From assembly GCA_947589145.1 (NCBI GenBank), contig CANQCB010000064.1, forward strand, positions 1 through 7,800: a stretch of 7,800 nt of DNA, in the 5' to 3' direction. Under the pieces are notes generated by a model. The model had not been told where the DNA came from, searched no databases, and saw only the letters and a program-made list of their open reading frames with translations. Origin of the DNA: an uncultured Clostridia bacterium. GTDB taxonomy: Bacteria; Bacillota; Clostridia; Christensenellales; Pumilibacteraceae. Of the stretch, positions 1-6,873 are shown piece by piece (position 1 is the first letter of the stretch; every line of letters starts with the position of its first letter). The position numbers and the translations under genes were made by a program.

Positions 1-2
1 TG

Positions 3-989
3 GGTTTCGGTTGCAGCGTGCCCGCAATGATAAACACGAGGACGCTTGCCGACGAAAAGGAACGAACGGCGACGATCCGCGTCATACCGTTCTTCTCCTG
101 CGGCGCGAAACTGCCCATACTGACGGCGATCGCGGGCGGCATGTTGGACGCCTTCGGAGTGGGCGACGCGGGACTTATAACCTTCCTGATGTATTTTACG
201 GGCATAATAGTGGCGTTCGCGGCGGTAATGATAATGAGAAGCACGACTCTTCGCGGCAACCTGACCCCCTTCATAATGGAACTGCCCGAGTACCGCGCTC
301 CCGGCTTCAAGAGCAGTATGCTCCTGCTTTGGGATAAGTGCAAACACTTCATAAAGAAAGCGTTTACCATAATCCTCGCCTCCACGATAATCATTTGGTT
401 TATTTCGCACTTCGGCTGGAAGTGGAACTACCTGCCCGACGAGCGTATGAGCGAAAGCATAAGCATACTTGCCTCGATCGGGTCGCTTATTCAGCCGCTG
501 TTTACGCCCCTCGGCTTCGGCGCACAACTCTCGGGCGGGCTTGCGGGCGCAGGCTGGGTATTCGCCGTCGCCGCAATCACCGGCTTGGTGGCGAAAGAGA
601 ACGTTATCGCGACCTTCGGCACGCTTGCCTCGGCGGTAGTCGCGGGCTTTGTCGCGGACGAGGCGGCGGAAGGCATAGACGCGGTTTCCCAACTCATAAG
701 CGTGACGGACATATCGGGCGCGGCGTGCATAGCGTTTATTCTCTTCAACATGCTCACGATACCCTGCTTTGCGGCGTGCGCGACGGCGAAAGGCGAACTG
801 CCCAAGGGCAAATTCAAATGGACGCTTTTGTTCTGGGTGGTATCTTCGTATTTGGTTGCGGCTATGGTATACACCGTCGGCGCGTTCGTTTGGCCTCTCG
901 CGATCTGGGTTGCGGTCATAGCGGCGGCAATCGCGGGAATAATACTCTTCAACAAAAAATCCAAGAAAAAAGTTTTGAAGGCGGTATGA
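3..989 (+). CDS. feoB: Ferrous iron transport protein B, C-terminal part (5' truncated by window edge)
   Basis: This is the membrane permease part of FeoB, the GTP-driven Fe(II) importer of the inner membrane. The N-terminal G domain lies outside the window; about 328 residues remain, read from base 3. The first visible residues, GFGCSVPA followed by TRTL, and the downstream PFFSCGAKLP match the first Gate region with its conserved cysteine. A second Gate-like stretch, PCFAACATAKGE, begins near base 762. Between them lie typical FeoB segments: IQPLFTPLGFG (about 490-525) and LVAKENVIATFGTL (about 583-630), the usual KE-V-ST-like motif. Many hydrophobic helices are visible, and the C terminus is a last membrane helix followed by a Lys-rich tail. 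The gene ends with TGA, and the Cys-rich protein starts one base later, so the two are surely co-transcribed. The family call is firm; start and full length cannot be seen. Confidence 0.95.
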   Translation, partial: GFGCSVPAMINTRTLADEKERTATIRVIPFFSCGAKLPILTAIAGGMLDAFGVGDAGLITFLMYFTGIIVAFAAVMIMRSTTLRGNLTPFIMELPEYRAPGFKSSMLLLWDKCKHFIKKAFTIILASTIIIWFISHFGWKWNYLPDERMSESISILASIGSLIQPLFTPLGFGAQLSGGLAGAGWVFAVAAITGLVAKENVIATFGTLASAVVAGFVADEAAEGIDAVSQLISVTDISGAACIAFILFNMLTIPCFAACATAKGELPKGKFKWTLLFWVVSSYLVAAMVYTVGAFVWPLAIWVAVIAAAIAGIILFNKKSKKKVLKAV

Positions 990-990
990 T

Positions 991-1167
991 ATGGGCGTAA
1001 TCGAAATCGTGGTAATAATAATATCGGCGGCGATCGTCGCAGCGGTGATAGGCTTGATTATTTGGCGCAAAGTCAAGGGCAAGAAGCCCGACTGCGGCTG
1101 CGGGTGCGGCTCGTCCTGCCCTCACTGTTCGGGCTGCTCGTCGAAGCCCGACCAAAAAAAGAAGTAA
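991..1167 (+). CDS. FeoB-associated Cys-rich membrane protein, 58 aa
   Basis: This is a small protein of the type often encoded directly after feoB in Firmicutes. The ATG comes one base after the feoB stop, and a GAAGG Shine-Dalgarno lies at 977-981 inside the feoB end, 9 bases upstream. Residues 3-25 form one hydrophobic membrane helix rich in Ile, Val and Ala. A basic stretch follows (RKVKGKK, 26-32), then a Cys-rich tail with cysteines at 35, 37, 39, 43, 46 and 49 (pattern CxCxC-x3-C-x2-C-x2-C), and a Lys-rich end. The positive residues after the helix suggest the Cys tail faces the cytoplasm. Family knowledge supports a link with FeoB; metal binding or delivery of iron to or from the permease is inference. 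The protein falls below common ORF length cut-offs but has a good ribosome site, a clear operon position and a family-like composition. Confidence 0.88.
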   Translation: MGVIEIVVIIISAAIVAAVIGLIIWRKVKGKKPDCGCGCGSSCPHCSGCSSKPDQKKK

Positions 1168-1189
1168 AATTATCAAACGATCGTTGTAA

Positions 1190-1225
1190 AAAAAACGCGC
1201 GCTTTCCCCAAAGCGCGCGTTTTTT
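1190..1225 (+). terminator. Rho-independent terminator after the feoB operon
   Basis: A perfect 10-bp stem (CGCGCGCTTT at 1196-1205 with its complement at 1210-1219) closes a CCCC loop. An A-run at 1188-1195 and a T-run at 1220-1225 extend the stem by six A-T pairs. The T-run gives termination on the + strand; the A-run means it could also work on the - strand, though no converging gene is seen. It separates the iron operon from polA. Confidence 0.93.
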
Positions 1226-1307
1226 GCATTGAGTATAATTTTTTCGTTCCTTTTACGGAAATAAAATAATTTCGGAGCGCGCATGATTTCGGTAAAACAA
1301 AAGCCCG

Positions 1308-1336
1308 TTGACTTTTGAATAAAAAGCGGATATAAT
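1308..1336 (+). promoter_or_regulatory. Sigma-70/SigA-type promoter of polA
   Basis: The -35 box is TTGACT (1308-1313), the spacer is exactly 17 bases, and the -10 box is TATAAT (1331-1336): 11 of 12 consensus positions. Six bases (AAAAAC) separate the -10 box from the polA ATG at 1343, so the expected transcription start falls on or next to the A of the start codon. The rest of the spacer from 1226 is AT-rich and holds no visible gene. Confidence 0.85.
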
Positions 1337-1342
1337 AAAAAC

Positions 1343-3871
1343 ATGGACAAAAAAGAACAACTCGTACTCATAGACGGCAACAGCCTGATCAACCGCGCTT
1401 ATTACGCGCTCCCGTATTTGACGAATAAGGACGGCGTTCCGTCGGGTGCGGTATACGGCTTTGCCACCATGCTCGTGCGCATGATAGAGGAATACTCGCC
1501 GAAATACATTGCCGTAGCCTTCGACATGAAAGCCAAGACCTTCCGTCACGAAATGTACGACGGCTATAAGGCGACGAGAAAGGGAATGCCCGACGACCTT
1601 GCGGCGCAAATGCCCATATTGAAAGAAATGCTCACGACCATGGGCATAAAATATATCGAGCAGGAAGGGATCGAGGCGGACGATATAGTCGGCACTCTTG
1701 CCAAAAGTCACCCCGTCGCGACCTATATACTCACTGGCGACCGCGACAGCTTCCAACTTATCGACGACTCCACGTCCGTACTTTTCACGCGCAAGGGAAT
1801 AAGCGAAGTGGACGTCATGACCAAAGAGACGCTGATGACCGCCATGGGGCTGACCCCGTCGCAGATAGTGGACTACAAGTCGCTTGCCGGCGACGCGTCG
1901 GACAATATTCCGGGCGTTCAGGGAATAGGCGACAAGACCGCCACGTTGCTTTTGCAAAAATACGGCGACGTGAGCGGCGTTTACGAGCATTTGTCGGAGA
2001 TAGCCGGAAGGACGGCGGAAAAACTCACGAAGGGAGAGGATGATTGCAAACTCTCCTACGCGCTTGCGCGGATAAAGACCGATTGCGACGTGGATACGAA
2101 TTTGTTCGAACTCGAATATCCTTTCCCGTTTTCCCGCGACGTAATGGCGTTTTTCGAAAAAATGGACTTCCGCTCCATAACGCGCAGGGCAGAACTGTTC
2201 GGCGAGGCGGTTTCAACCGTCTCCCGTCCGCCCGTGCGAATAATTAAAATTTCCTCGATCGGACAGTTGAACGTGATTTTGTCCGACGTTAAGGAATTCG
2301 GTTTTGCGATCGGAGAAAATTATTCTCTGTCGTCGGACGGCAGGGTACAATACGACATCTCCGTTCAAAGAAGTCTTTTGGACGCCGCGCTGCCCGAAAG
2401 CGAGACGGTCGCCGCGCTGGCGGGCGCGTTATCCGACCCGAGCGTTAAAAAATACGTTTACGACGCGAAGAAGATGAAGAAATATCTCGCGCCGTTCGGC
2501 GTGGAATTGCGCGGGTACGAGGACGTGGCGCTGATGGAGTATCTCGGCGAAAAGGGAAAACTCACGAGCGCGAGCGGCTATGCGGAGTCGATCGGCTTGC
2601 AAAAGACCGACGGCGCGGCGGCGCTCATTCTCGGCGGCAAAGAATTCGAAAAAAACAACGGAAAAAACATCGTCGACCTATATCGAAACGTGGAACTTCC
2701 GTTGGTGGAAGTACTCTATGACATGGAGCGCATAGGCTTTCGCGTCGACTTGAAACTTTTGACCGAATTAAAGGCGGAATATAACGAAAAGGAGAGGAGT
2801 TGCGCGGAAAATATTTACCGTCTGACCGGCAAGACTTTCAATATCAATTCGCCCAAACAACTCGGCAAAGTGCTTTTCGAGGACCTCGGAATAAAATTCC
2901 CCAAGCGCGGCAAGACGATTTCGACGTCCGCCGAAATTCTCGAACAGATAAAGGACAAGCACCCTGCGGTTGCCGAAGTCTTGCGATATCGCTTCATTGC
3001 GAAAATCAACTCGACCTATATAACGGGGTTGGAAAAAGTCGCGGGCAAGGACGGCGTGGTGCACACCGAATTCAATCAAATGCAGACGTCGACGGGTCGC
3101 CTTTCGTCCTCCGATCCCAACCTTCAAAACATACCCGTGCGCGAGGACGACGGAAAAGTTCTCCGCGGACTTTTTATCGCGCAAGAGGGGCATAGCCTCA
3201 TTTCGGCGGACTATTCGCAGATCGAACTCCGCGTAATGGCGCACCTTTCGGGGGATAAGAACCTCATAGCCGCCTACAAGAACGGCGAGGACATACACTC
3301 GTCCGTTGCCGTCGAACTTTTCGGCAACCCCACGCCTACGGACAAGGAGCGGCGCATTGCCAAGACGGTCAATTTCGGCATAATCTACGGTATGAGCGCA
3401 TTCGGGCTTGCCGAGCGGTTGGGGATTTATCCCAAAGAGGCGAGGGAGTATATCGAAAAATATTTTATGCGCTTCCCGTCCGTCAAGGAGTATTTGGACG
3501 GCGTCGTGGAGTCCGCGAAAAAGACGGGCTATGCCGAGAGCCTTTTCGGCAGACGTCGGTTTATTCCCGAACTGCGTTCGTCAAACTTTCAACAGCGAGC
3601 TTTCGGCGAACGCGCGGCAATGAATATGCCTCTCCAATCCACCGCCGCCGACATAATAAAAATAGCCATGCTCAAAGTGTACGACGCTTTGAAAAAAACT
3701 TCCGCAAAACTCATTCTCCAAGTCCACGACGAATTGATAGTGGACGCCCCTTCCGAAGAAGTCCCCGCCGTCTCCGAAATTCTTCGCCGCGAAATGGAAA
3801 CAGCGGTAACTCTGAACGTACCGCTGACCGTTCAGGTGGGCGTGGGGAAGACCTGGCTTTCCTGCAAATAG
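1343..3871 (+). CDS. polA: DNA polymerase I
   Basis: Family A polymerase of 842 residues that fills gaps in excision repair and removes RNA primers. Residues 1 to about 290 are the 5'-3' (FEN-type) nuclease with metal-binding acidic residues in place: D11 (LIDGNS), D61, D113/D114 (EADD), D133/D135 (TGDRDS), D184/D187 (GDASDN), then a helix-hairpin-helix (GVQGIGDKTA). Residues from about 300 to 440 are a shrunken 3'-5' exonuclease-like domain without the catalytic acids. The polymerase domain (about 443-842) is complete: TSTGRLSSSDPNLQNIPVR, motif A with D623 and E628 (DYSQIELR), motif B with R670, K674, F678 and Y682, and motif C with D796/E797 (VHDE). The start is chosen because MDKKEQLVLIDGNS matches the family N terminus; no Shine-Dalgarno is seen, and the promoter predicts a leaderless mRNA. 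No frameshift is seen. Confidence 0.98.
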   Translation: MDKKEQLVLIDGNSLINRAYYALPYLTNKDGVPSGAVYGFATMLVRMIEEYSPKYIAVAFDMKAKTFRHEMYDGYKATRKGMPDDLAAQMPILKEMLTTMGIKYIEQEGIEADDIVGTLAKSHPVATYILTGDRDSFQLIDDSTSVLFTRKGISEVDVMTKETLMTAMGLTPSQIVDYKSLAGDASDNIPGVQGIGDKTATLLLQKYGDVSGVYEHLSEIAGRTAEKLTKGEDDCKLSYALARIKTDCDVDTNLFELEYPFPFSRDVMAFFEKMDFRSITRRAELFGEAVSTVSRPPVRIIKISSIGQLNVILSDVKEFGFAIGENYSLSSDGRVQYDISVQRSLLDAALPESETVAALAGALSDPSVKKYVYDAKKMKKYLAPFGVELRGYEDVALMEYLGEKGKLTSASGYAESIGLQKTDGAAALILGGKEFEKNNGKNIVDLYRNVELPLVEVLYDMERIGFRVDLKLLTELKAEYNEKERSCAENIYRLTGKTFNINSPKQLGKVLFEDLGIKFPKRGKTISTSAEILEQIKDKHPAVAEVLRYRFIAKINSTYITGLEKVAGKDGVVHTEFNQMQTSTGRLSSSDPNLQNIPVREDDGKVLRGLFIAQEGHSLISADYSQIELRVMAHLSGDKNLIAAYKNGEDIHSSVAVELFGNPTPTDKERRIAKTVNFGIIYGMSAFGLAERLGIYPKEAREYIEKYFMRFPSVKEYLDGVVESAKKTGYAESLFGRRRFIPELRSSNFQQRAFGERAAMNMPLQSTAADIIKIAMLKVYDALKKTSAKLILQVHDELIVDAPSEEVPAVSEILRREMETAVTLNVPLTVQVGVGKTWLSCK

Positions 3872-3963
3872 TCGGCGTATAAGCGAGCGAACGGGCACGA
3901 GCGTTATCGTAGCAGTTACAGGCGGACGGGCACGGCCCGCCGATACGTTTTTCCGAGAATAAT
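3872..3963 (+). other. polA-uvrC spacer with a small GC hairpin
   Basis: This 92-base gap has no clear promoter. A 9-base direct repeat, ACGGGCACG, occurs at 3891-3899 and 3926-3934. The second copy lies in a small hairpin (CGGGC at 3927-3931, loop ACG, GCCCG at 3935-3939). Five T follow at 3948-3952, but eight bases after the stem, so it is a poor terminator. Read-through from polA into uvrC is the simplest reading. Only a weak GAG (3956-3958) serves as ribosome site for uvrC. Confidence 0.4.
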
Positions 3964-5766
3964 ATGAACAGTGCAAAAATCGAATCCCGCATAAAAGACC
4001 TTCCCGAAAAACCCGGCGTGTATATAATGAAAGACGCGCGCGGCAATATTATTTATGTCGGAAAGGCGGTGATATTGAAGCGGCGCGTGACGCAATATTT
4101 CCGCAATTCGCCGAAGCCCGAGAAAGTGCAGGCAATGGTGGATAACGTTGACGATTTCGAATACATAGTCACGTTGAGCGAGGCGGACGCATTGGTACTC
4201 GAAGCCACGCTGATAAAAAAGCACATGCCTCGGTACAATATATTGCTCAAAGACGACAAGGGGCAGGGTACGTATATCCGCATGGACTTAAAGGAGAAGT
4301 TCCCGAACGTCGAGATCACGCGCAAGATCAAAAAGGACGGCGCGAAATATTTCGGACCTTTCGGCGGCGGACTGTCCGCGAAAGCCGTCGTCAAAGTGAT
4401 AAAGACGGTATACGGAGTGCGCACCTGTCCGAGAAAGACCAAACAGCCGCGCGAGTGTCTGGATTGGCACATCGGGCTTTGCCTCGCGCCGTGCACGTCG
4501 CGCGTGACCGAAGAAGAATATCGGCGGGCGGTCAGATCCGCGGCGGAATTTTTGAACGGGCACATTTCCCTTGCCGAAAGCGTGATGTCCGAAAAAATGC
4601 GTAAAGCGGCGGAAGCCGAGGACTACGAGCGCGCGATCGAATACCGCGACCTTTTGGCAATACTCAAAAAGTTGGACGAGCGCACGCTTGCCGATCTTTC
4701 CATAAAGGACGCCGACTTTTTCGCGTACGTGACGGACGGGATACGCAGTGCGGTAAGCGTAATGCCCGTGCGCGGCAACAAACTTTTCCCGAACGGCAAC
4801 TATCCCTCCGCGGACGCCTCTTTCGGCGGCGACGCGTTGACATCGTTTTTAATGCAATACTACGGCGAGCACCCCGTGCCGAGCGAAGTATACGTCAATC
4901 TCGGCGATATCGACGTCGAGGTTCTCGGCAAGTGCCTGTCCGACATAAAAGGCGGCTCCGTCAAAGTCCGCGTGCCGCAAAAAGGGCAAAAGCGCGACCT
5001 CATAAAGACGGCGGAGGAAAACGCCCGCGAGTGTATCGAAAAGACGGCGGACAGAGAACTCCGTCTGCGCGAACAGACTTTCGGCGCTTGCGACATGCTT
5101 TGCAAACGTTTGGGACTTGCAAACGCGCGCCGAATCGAGTGCTACGACATATCGCACATTTCGGGCACGGATAAAGTAGCGAGCGGCGTTTGTTTTATAA
5201 ACGGAAGTAAGGCAAGCGGCGAGTATCGCAGATATAAGATAAAGACCGTCGAGGGAAACGACGACTTCCATTGCATGGCGGAAGTGCTGTCGAGACGGCT
5301 TGCGCGCGCCGCGGAAGGGGACGGAAAATTCGCCGAATTGCCCGACCTCATCGTGATAGACGGCGGCAAGGGACAGCTTCACGCCGCATACGCCGTCATG
5401 AAAGAGGCGGGATTCGATATCCCCATGGTGGGGCTTGCCAAGCGCGAAGAGGAGATCTTCACCACCTCGTCGTCCGAGCCCGTAATTCTGTCTCGCGACA
5501 GCGCCGCTTTGAAACTGCTCCAACGCGTTCGCGACGAGGCGCACCGCTTCGCAATAACCTACCACCGCAACACGCGAATGAAACGCATAAATACCGAGCT
5601 CATAAAAGTACCCGGCGTCGGCGAGAAAAAGAGCAAACTCCTGCTCAAAGCCTACGGGTCGGTCGCGCGGATCAAGGAACTCCCCCTCGAAGCGCTGGAA
5701 ACCACCGCGGGTATGGATAAGCCCACCGCCCTTGCCGTTTACAGGTACTTCCGCGGCGAGGAGTAG
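3964..5766 (+). CDS. uvrC: Excinuclease ABC subunit C (UvrC)
   Basis: Nuclease subunit of the UvrABC excision repair system, 600 residues (normal length). It binds the UvrB-DNA complex and cuts on both sides of the lesion. The N-terminal GIY-YIG domain, which makes the 3' cut, shows Y20 (PGVY), Y31 (YVGK), R41 and E80. Four cysteines, C155, C165, C173 and C177 (RTC, then ECLDWHIGLCLAPC), match the conserved UvrC set known to hold an iron-sulfur cluster in the E. coli protein. The UVR helical segment for UvrB contact lies at about 203-238. The RNase H-like domain, which makes the 5' cut, carries D395 (CYDISH), D466 (VIDGGKGQ) and H527 (AHRFAI), the expected D-D-H triad. Helix-hairpin-helix motifs (VPGVGEKKSK) fill about 546-600. 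All catalytic residues are present. The start gives MNSAKIESRIKDLPEKPGVY, the usual N terminus; its ribosome site is weak. Confidence 0.98.
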   Translation: MNSAKIESRIKDLPEKPGVYIMKDARGNIIYVGKAVILKRRVTQYFRNSPKPEKVQAMVDNVDDFEYIVTLSEADALVLEATLIKKHMPRYNILLKDDKGQGTYIRMDLKEKFPNVEITRKIKKDGAKYFGPFGGGLSAKAVVKVIKTVYGVRTCPRKTKQPRECLDWHIGLCLAPCTSRVTEEEYRRAVRSAAEFLNGHISLAESVMSEKMRKAAEAEDYERAIEYRDLLAILKKLDERTLADLSIKDADFFAYVTDGIRSAVSVMPVRGNKLFPNGNYPSADASFGGDALTSFLMQYYGEHPVPSEVYVNLGDIDVEVLGKCLSDIKGGSVKVRVPQKGQKRDLIKTAEENARECIEKTADRELRLREQTFGACDMLCKRLGLANARRIECYDISHISGTDKVASGVCFINGSKASGEYRRYKIKTVEGNDDFHCMAEVLSRRLARAAEGDGKFAELPDLIVIDGGKGQLHAAYAVMKEAGFDIPMVGLAKREEEIFTTSSSEPVILSRDSAALKLLQRVRDEAHRFAITYHRNTRMKRINTELIKVPGVGEKKSKLLLKAYGSVARIKELPLEALETTAGMDKPTALAVYRYFRGEE

Positions 5767-5779
5767 ACAATTATTAAGG

Positions 5780-5860
5780 GTGCTTAAAAACACGCGCGCA
5801 AGAACGGTGCTGAAAAACCGTACGCAAGAACCCGTGCGAGGCGCGGCACAAGGACGGAAC
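5780..5860 (+). repeat. Three tandem 27-base units directly before the HAD gene
   Basis: Units lie at 5780-5806, 5807-5833 and 5834-5860, and the ATG of the HAD gene begins at 5861. Units 1 and 2 are clearly related: both start GTGCT, carry AAAAAC after the first six bases, and end with CGCAAGAAC or ACGCAAGAACC, with a one-base shift inside. Unit 3 is much more diverged (GTGCGAGGCG start, then GCACAAGGAC) and holds the Shine-Dalgarno AAGGA (5850-5854). The third unit could be chance. If read in frame with the HAD gene the units would encode 9-residue blocks (VLKNTRART, VLKNRTQEP, VRGAAQGRN), but no start codon with a good ribosome site supports that reading. Confidence 0.6.
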
Positions 5861-6676
5861 ATGAAATACAGATTGGTTTTTTCCGATTTCGACGACACAC
5901 TCTCACTTCCCGACGGCAGCATAAGCGAACGGACGAAGCGGGCTGTTTCCGCATACCGCGCGGCGGGCGGGATTTTCGTCGTTTGCACGGGACGGAGTTA
6001 CCCGAGCATAAAGAAACTGCTCCCCAAGATCTACGGCGAGGAAAAACCGAACGTCCCCGTGATATGTTTTCAGGGCGGGCTGACGGCGGACGGCGACAAC
6101 GTTCTGCACCGCGTGCCGATGAACCGTGCCGACGCGATCCGTCTTGCGCGCGAACTCGAAGATAGGAAAATCATTTGCCAGACTTACTCGGGCGAGCGAA
6201 TGTTCTGTTCGACCATGACGGACGAGGCGAGACTGTACTCCGCGATAACAAATTGCGAATATGACGTGGTGGGGGATCTTGCCGAGTTTATGACGGCTTA
6301 CGACGGCGACTTCGACAAAATTCTGGCGATAGATACGCCCGAACGCATACGCGAACTTTACGACGAATTTACGGCGCGGTCGGACTATCCCGATTTCAAA
6401 TTCGTTTTCTCCCGTCCGACATATCTCGAAGCCATTCCGAAAAAATCGGGCAAGGACAGCGCGTTGCGGCGTCTTGCCGACTTACTCGGCGTGCCGATAG
6501 AAAATACGGCGGCGTTCGGGGACAGCAACAACGACGTGGATATGCTGAAAGCCGCGGGATTGGGCATAGCGGTTGCCAACGCCCGCGAAGAATGCAAACG
6601 CGCCGCGGATACGGTAACGGCGGCAAACGTCGACGACGGCGTGGCGATAATGCTGGAAAAATTCACGACGGAATGA
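5861..6676 (+). CDS. Cof-type HAD family phosphatase (HAD subfamily IIB)
   Basis: A predicted cytosolic hydrolase of 271 residues, usual for Cof-type sugar-phosphate or nucleotide-like phosphatases. Motif I is DFDDT (nucleophile D9, acid/base D11), motif II is the T43 of VVCTGR, the motif III lysine is probably K198 (KKSGKDSAL), and motif IV is GDSNND (220-225). The region between motifs II and III (about 80-185) is the C2-type cap that sets the substrate, which cannot be named from sequence. AAGGA at 5850-5854 lies six bases before the ATG, and MKYRLVFSDFDDT is the normal family N terminus, so this start is preferred to an upstream in-frame TTG inside uvrC. A terminator follows. In related gene orders hprK often sits between uvrC and murB; this protein is not HprK. 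Confidence 0.93.
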   Translation: MKYRLVFSDFDDTLSLPDGSISERTKRAVSAYRAAGGIFVVCTGRSYPSIKKLLPKIYGEEKPNVPVICFQGGLTADGDNVLHRVPMNRADAIRLARELEDRKIICQTYSGERMFCSTMTDEARLYSAITNCEYDVVGDLAEFMTAYDGDFDKILAIDTPERIRELYDEFTARSDYPDFKFVFSRPTYLEAIPKKSGKDSALRRLADLLGVPIENTAAFGDSNNDVDMLKAAGLGIAVANAREECKRAADTVTAANVDDGVAIMLEKFTTE

Positions 6677-6731
6677 CGTAAACGCGAAATTCAAAATTCG
6701 GTTTTACTCCGCAAAAATATTTCATCGAAAG

Positions 6732-6752
6732 AAACGCCGCACGGCGTTTTTT
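6732..6752 (+). terminator. Rho-independent terminator after the HAD gene
   Basis: A seven-pair stem (AAACGCC at 6732-6738 with GGCGTTT at 6743-6749) closes a GCAC loop and runs into six T (6747-6752). It lies 56 bases after the HAD stop and should end the polA-uvrC-HAD transcript. A T-run and a short inverted repeat (CCGTT-TCA-AACGG, 6767-6779) follow and may back it up. Confidence 0.85.
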
Positions 6753-6813
6753 CGTCTCCCTTTTTTCCGTTTCAAACGGGGTAAAGTGGGTCAACCGAGC
6801 CCGAGCGCGCATA

Positions 6814-6832
6814 GATATGTTACAAGCATATC
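6814..6832 (+). promoter_or_regulatory. Dyad upstream of murB, possible operator
   Basis: A perfect inverted repeat, GATATG-N7-CATATC (arms 6814-6819 and 6827-6832), lies 41 bases before the murB ATG in an AT-rich leader. Its size suits binding by a dimeric regulator, but six-base arms can occur by chance and no known operator is recognised. The leader also holds TATACT (6838-6843) and TATAAA (6854-6859) without good -35 partners, so the murB promoter is not settled. Confidence 0.3.
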
Positions 6833-6842
6833 GAATATATAC

Positions 6843-6871
6843 TTGAAAAATTATATAAAAGGGAGTATAAT
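6843..6871 (+). promoter_or_regulatory. Promoter-like pair overlapping the murB ribosome site
   Basis: TTGAAA (6843-6848), a 17-base spacer and TATAAT (6866-6871) form the best sigma-70-like pair upstream of murB. The -10 box lies between the Shine-Dalgarno GGGAG (6861-6865) and the ATG at 6874, so a transcript would begin a few bases inside murB and lack its start codon. It may be a chance match in AT-rich DNA, or an internal start unrelated to murB translation. Confidence 0.3.
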
Positions 6872-6873
6872 AT

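Noticed and set aside
1176..1185. Ten-base palindrome AACGATCGTT after the Cys-rich gene
   Set aside because: It sits just before the terminator, has no promoter context, and a single short palindrome is expected by chance.
1234..1239. TATAAT as a further promoter before polA
   Set aside because: No acceptable -35 box lies 16-18 bases upstream; that region is the terminator stem. The promoter at 1308-1336 is far better.
3921..3952. Terminator between polA and uvrC
   Set aside because: The stem is only five pairs and the T-run starts eight bases after it, so termination is doubtful; it is kept only as a spacer note.
5732..5860. N-terminal extension of the HAD protein from a TTG inside uvrC
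   Set aside because: The extra 43 residues have no family counterpart, would overlap uvrC, and lack a good ribosome site, while the ATG at 5861 has AAGGA at the right distance and the usual N terminus.
5780..5860. CRISPR array
   Set aside because: The 27-base units are directly adjacent with no spacers, are imperfect, and no cas gene is present.
4849..5988. Long - strand open frame (379 codons) opposite uvrC and the HAD start
   Set aside because: It lies antisense to a well-supported gene, shows no recognisable domain or ribosome site, and long antisense frames are common in GC-rich coding DNA. The same holds for the - strand frames opposite polA, feoB and murB.
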